64,000 bases of DNA from Chitinimonas_A lacunae (GTDB lineage: Bacteria > Pseudomonadota > Gammaproteobacteria > Burkholderiales > Chitinimonadaceae), in assembly GCF_042650885.1 (NCBI RefSeq), contig NZ_JBHSBU010000001.1:1674001-1738000 (forward strand), given 5' to 3'. Under the pieces are notes generated by a model. It was not told the DNA's origin, made no database searches, and was given only the letters and a program-made list of their open reading frames with translations. The position numbers and the translations under genes were made by a program. This document shows positions 60,466 through 64,000 of this stretch, piece by piece (positions within the stretch are counted from its first letter, which is position 1; the number at the start of each line of letters is the position of its first letter).

Positions 60466-62769
60466 TCAAAGCTCCCACTGCAACTTGACCGTCAGCTCCC
60501 GGCTCTCCCGCCCGGGTGCGCGCTCGCGCACCCAACCGGCGCTCCAGGAGCGACCATGGCCCCAGCTATGGCGATACAGCAGCGAGCGATGCCGTTCACG
60601 CTCGGCCCACGGTTCGATATCGGCCCGCACATCGGCCCGGTGTTCAAGCAGCGTGTTCTGGGCAATCCAGCGCAGCGAGTCGCGCGGGCTCAGATGAAGC
60701 ACCGCCAGCCAACGCCAGCTGCTTTCGATATAAGCGGGTTGTCCGGCCGGATCGCGCACCCAGGCCCGGCTCCAGCGGTGATCCGACTCAAGGCTCCAGC
60801 CGCCGCGCAGCGGAAAGCGCAACTGGGCTTCGAGCCAGCCGTTACCACCGCGCCCTACCCGGTCGGCTTCATCGTCGAGCCGGCGGCCCACGGTGAATTC
60901 GCCGCTGATACTGGCCAGCCACGGCCACGGTGCCGATTCAAAGCCGAGATGGACGGCCGGTATCTCATGCAGCCGACCATAAGGCCGGGCGCGGCGCTGA
61001 TCAAGGCCCAGGTCGAGCCAGAGATTGGTCCGCCGCGCCGCCCATAGCGAAATGCCGGGCTGGAAGCGCCGTTCCACCACTTCGCCGCCTGGTATTTGAT
61101 GGGTCGGATCGGCCAGGGTGCGGCTGTCGAACAAGGCTAGCGTCGCTTCCAGGTCATACAGCGACAGCGTCGAGCCGGCCAGAACGAGGCTCGGGTCGCC
61201 CAGGCGGCGGGTGATTTTCCACTCGGTATTGCGTACGCCGGACTGGGCGACGAAGCCGTTGTCGTGGACAAAGCCAGGACCGATCCATTGCCAGTCGATT
61301 TCATGAATCCAGTCCGCCGAGCGGTAATCGGCCTTGGCCGACAGATAGCTGCCTTCACGCCGGGGCGAGCGCCAGGGATTGCCGTCTTCGTCGAAACCGG
61401 CTGTGTTGTCCGAGCGCAGCATGGTCCAGCGCAACTGCCCCTGCCCGCCTTCACCGAGCGCACCACGCCATTGGCCATCGAGCCCGACCGCCCGGTTCTG
61501 GCGACCTTCACCGTAATCGCGTGCCGACGCCAGCAGCCCCCACGACGCCAACTGTCCATGCCAGCGGGCCCGCACCAGACTGGCCTGTGATACCCGCGTC
61601 TGCCGCCATTCCTCGGTCAGATAAGGGCTGCCACGCAACAGCGTACCGCCCTGGTCGTCATTGACGCTCAACACCGTGGCGTCGGCATTGGCACCGCGCC
61701 AGGTGGCACGCGCGCCCCAGCGCGGGTCGGTAATCGTGCGCGAATAAAAGGCCGGCAGCGGCAAGCCCAGCACGTCTGCGCTCTCCAGAAAAAATGCGCG
61801 CTTTTCAGGCAGGCTGAGTGCAATCCGGCTGGCGCCGCTGCTGGTCGGTACATCGAGTTCGACCTGGGAGAAATCGGGGTTGAGGGTGGCGTTGAACACC
61901 CAGTCGGCCCGCGGCCGCCAGTGAATATCCGCGCCCAGGCTGGCCTTGCTGTCGCGCGCTTCTCTGCTCCGACGCTGGCGCAGCGTCAGTTCAGGCCGCA
62001 CGCTGAGAAAACTGCGGTCGCGCACTTCGCCCAGCAGCTCGTCCAGCCCTTCCATCTGCTGCTGTCTCGACAGCAGATTCAGGTCGTCCTTGGTCAGTGG
62101 CGCACTGAGCAACAACATGCCATCGGCGTGCGGGATGCTGCGCGCCACGGTAATGCGCCAGGGCGCACCATCGACATAGGGGTAGCGCAGACTGGCCAGC
62201 GGCCAGCGGATTTCCATGCTGTAGCCATCGGACAGGCGCTGCACGGCGGCCTCGATGGGGAAATCGGGGCCGAAATCGTTTTTGTCTTCGTCGGCCCGGT
62301 AGAGACCATCGGCCAGACTGCCGGCCACGCCGACCCGGATAAACTGCGCCGCACCACCACGCCCGGTGGGATCGAGCCAGACCGAGATAAAGTCCTGATC
62401 ACGGTAGACCTGATCACGCCGGGTCAGCACGCCATGAATCTGTTCGGGCTTATCCCAGGCGCGCACGCCAATGATCAGCGCGTCGCGGTCGGCCAACACC
62501 TGCACCGTAGTGCGCAATTCACTCGGGGCGACCTGGTTGTCAGCCGGCTCATACTGATAGAAACCATCATGAGGCGGCACCTGGGCCCAGATCGCCTCAT
62601 CAAGATGACCGTCGATACGCGGTGCAGCTTCGGTCGGCGCCAGCAGCTTGACCCGGAGCCGGGCAGCTTCGCCAGGCAGTGCTTCAGCCGCCAGCACCGC
62701 CGGACCCAGCAGGCCAATGAGCGGTGACGCCAGTGCGCTAACAAAAGCCTTACGTTTATTGCTATTCAA
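60466..62769 (-). CDS. outer-membrane protein with CBM9-like domain (DUF5916 type)
   Basis: About 767 residues. After a signal peptide (residues ~7-28), an N-terminal carbohydrate-binding family 9-like domain (~40-230; PRIDGHLDEAIWAQVPPHDGF, VYRDQDFISVWLDP) is followed by a long beta-strand region (~300-767) containing the family stretch LSLPEKRAFFLESADVL and LPAFYSRTI, ending in TVKLQWEL as outer-membrane barrels do. The best start is a TTG at 62769 with GAGG upstream; the longer frame to 62955 has non-protein-like sequence before it. Role in the cell is unknown for this family; surface carbohydrate binding is possible. Confidence 0.82.
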   Translation of the reverse strand: MNSNKRKAFVSALASPLIGLLGPAVLAAEALPGEAARLRVKLLAPTEAAPRIDGHLDEAIWAQVPPHDGFYQYEPADNQVAPSELRTTVQVLADRDALIIGVRAWDKPEQIHGVLTRRDQVYRDQDFISVWLDPTGRGGAAQFIRVGVAGSLADGLYRADEDKNDFGPDFPIEAAVQRLSDGYSMEIRWPLASLRYPYVDGAPWRITVARSIPHADGMLLLSAPLTKDDLNLLSRQQQMEGLDELLGEVRDRSFLSVRPELTLRQRRSREARDSKASLGADIHWRPRADWVFNATLNPDFSQVELDVPTSSGASRIALSLPEKRAFFLESADVLGLPLPAFYSRTITDPRWGARATWRGANADATVLSVNDDQGGTLLRGSPYLTEEWRQTRVSQASLVRARWHGQLASWGLLASARDYGEGRQNRAVGLDGQWRGALGEGGQGQLRWTMLRSDNTAGFDEDGNPWRSPRREGSYLSAKADYRSADWIHEIDWQWIGPGFVHDNGFVAQSGVRNTEWKITRRLGDPSLVLAGSTLSLYDLEATLALFDSRTLADPTHQIPGGEVVERRFQPGISLWAARRTNLWLDLGLDQRRARPYGRLHEIPAVHLGFESAPWPWLASISGEFTVGRRLDDEADRVGRGGNGWLEAQLRFPLRGGWSLESDHRWSRAWVRDPAGQPAYIESSWRWLAVLHLSPRDSLRWIAQNTLLEHRADVRADIEPWAERERHRSLLYRHSWGHGRSWSAGWVRERAPGRESRELTVKLQWEL

Positions 62770-63638
62770 TGAAGGATTTCCTCGATAAGTCGTCCCGACT
62801 CCGGGACTTATTCTCAAATGACTTACGCCATGCCTTATAAGAGGCCCGACGTAAGAATTCCGAAAGATTTCAAAGAAAACTACCGTGCAATTTACGCACA
62901 AACTGTGTCCATTTTTCTGCAACCAATAAAGCCAATGCAGTTCCATGGATGGCAAAGCACCGGATTCTACTCACACTCTTCCGAAAAACATAAGCCCATG
63001 ATTAACAACTCACAGTTGCATCCAAGCAGGCATAAACCATTCCAGACCAAATAAACCCGAAACAAAACATCAACTTGAATTCAAAAACCCTGACCCCACC
63101 TCCCAACCCGTCCCTTGAAATACCCAACCTCGCCTTCTGCCCTGCCATAAAGCCACTGATCTGGGCGCTTCTCCATCTTTGTTGACCATGAATATCACTG
63201 TGTATTGACCGATACGGAAGTGAACTCGATGAATCGTTTTTCTTTTATTTATCTCCGCTTTGGAGTCGGCAATTCGACGACAGATAAGGAGACAGAGAGA
63301 AGTCGGAGGAGGAGGCGAACAGGAACTGGATGGCAGTTTTATGACAAATGCTGTACAGAGCATTAGCTCGTATACAAAATAAAGGAAATTTTCATGAAAT
63401 CCCCTGGCTGAGACGGCCTGGCCTTGCGGCTGCCTGTGAAGGTGGGAGGAGGAATTGAACAGCCCGATGCATCAGATCGATTGTCAGAGATATTGGACAG
63501 AAATTTGTATTTATATATATTTACAGGGCCACTTCTGGCAGTTGTTTTTCTTTATTTTTTCATTTTGCCCGCAAAAAAAGCCAGGGCCGCCTTGGATCAG
63601 GCGGCCCTGGCCGGTCGAACCGATTGTTGGCGTCCGCC
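62770..63638. other. AT-rich gene-free stretch
   Basis: About 870 bases, clearly richer in A and T than the rest of the window. No convincing gene on either strand; the frames seen encode low-complexity or non-family sequences. It should contain the promoter of the outer-membrane protein gene and the end of the isomerase transcript. Confidence 0.4.
63573..63610 (-). terminator. intrinsic terminator of maiA
   Basis: CCAGGGCCGCC (63581-63591) and GGCGGCCCTGG (63600-63610) form a perfect 11-bp stem with an 8-base loop, followed on the minus strand by seven T residues (63573-63579 read as A on plus). It lies about 30 bases after the isomerase stop: a classical Rho-independent terminator. Confidence 0.9.
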
Positions 63639-64000
63639 CTACTCGGCGTCGGCCTGCTTGCTCGGATGCGTTTCGGAGAAGGCATGCAGCGTGTTGAGAT
63701 GGGCATCGATCCGGCATAGCGTCGGGAAGGCTTGCAGATCGAGCTGCAAGCGGCGGGCATTGAACATCTGCGGCACCAGGCAGATGTCGGCCAGCGTCAC
63801 CGCGTCGCCATGGCAGAACAGATTGGCGCCGTTGTTGGCCAGGCGCGTTTCGAGTGCCTCGAAACCCAGACGTATCCAGTGGCGATACCAATCGTCCACC
63901 TGCTGCTGGTCGTGGCCCAGCGTGTTCTTCAGGTATTGGATCACCCGTAAGTTATTGATCGGATGAATATCACAGGCAATCGACAATGCACTGGCCCGCA
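63639..64000 (-). CDS. maiA: maleylacetoacetate isomerase, C-terminal part (runs off window)
   Basis: Partial zeta-class glutathione transferase-like enzyme that converts maleylacetoacetate to fumarylacetoacetate in tyrosine/homogentisate breakdown. The visible ~120 residues include the family signature CDIHPINNLRVIQYL, then HWIRLGFEALETRL, CHGDAVTLADICLVPQ and a normal C-terminus. The N-terminal thioredoxin-fold half with the active-site Ser lies beyond position 64000. The reading frame stays open to the window end, so no start is assigned. Confidence 0.9.
   Translation of the reverse strand, partial: RASALSIACDIHPINNLRVIQYLKNTLGHDQQQVDDWYRHWIRLGFEALETRLANNGANLFCHGDAVTLADICLVPQMFNARRLQLDLQAFPTLCRIDAHLNTLHAFSETHPSKQADAE

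Overview
The window is GC-rich DNA with dense, closely spaced genes and looks like a betaproteobacterial chromosome. Support for this is the fused single-chain indolepyruvate ferredoxin oxidoreductase, the DUF486 protein, ClsB/PyrC housekeeping genes and a SyrD-type exporter. A relative of Chitinimonas or Chromobacterium is plausible, but I cannot fix the genus from sequence alone. Most of the window (about 12.8-55.7 kb) is one large biosynthetic locus, read entirely from the minus strand. It encodes a hybrid PKS/NRPS assembly line.

Layout. 0-6.7 kb: acetyltransferase and DUF486 protein (minus), a TPR protein and an L,D-transpeptidase that share a C-terminal domain (plus), cardiolipin synthase B and dihydroorotase (plus). 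7.0-12.5 kb: a minus-strand operon of a lipoprotein serine hydrolase, a membrane sensor, a sensor-HAMP-MFS fusion and an ABC-type binding protein. 12.8-49.3 kb: four giant synthases with an asparagine synthetase, a DUF481 outer-membrane protein and a repeat-bearing DUF697 protein between them. 49.5-55.7 kb: a second DUF697 protein, then (upstream) an operon of type II thioesterase, secreted protein, small membrane protein, SyrD-like exporter and SPFH protein. 56.0-64.0 kb: indolepyruvate ferredoxin oxidoreductase, a DUF5916-like outer-membrane protein and the C-terminal part of maleylacetoacetate isomerase (aromatic amino-acid catabolism).

The assembly line, in transcription order, is AT-ACP-KS-AT-cMT-ACP-AMT-C-A(Gly)-PCP / C-A(Gly)-PCP-C / A-PCP-C-A-PCP-C-A(Ile-like)-PCP-E / C-FkbH-PCP-C-A(Tyr)-PCP-TE. 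Gene order matches the order of use. The inferred product is a beta-amino-alpha-methyl acid, then Gly, Gly, two unassigned residues, a D-Ile/Val-type residue, a glycerate unit and Tyr, released by the terminal TE. The most unusual part is the mid-chain C-FkbH-PCP module. A HAD-type glyceryl-loading domain stands where an adenylation domain should be, so the chain may carry an internal glycerate ester (a depsipeptide bond).

Other distinctive features are two DUF697 proteins tied to the cluster, a 19-residue tandem repeat in one of them, an intergenic sequence element found before two cluster units, and transcript-end hairpins inside the locus. I see no pathway regulator, phosphopantetheinyl transferase, MbtH protein or ketoreductase in the window. 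Domain boundaries and specificity codes were read by eye and are approximate.
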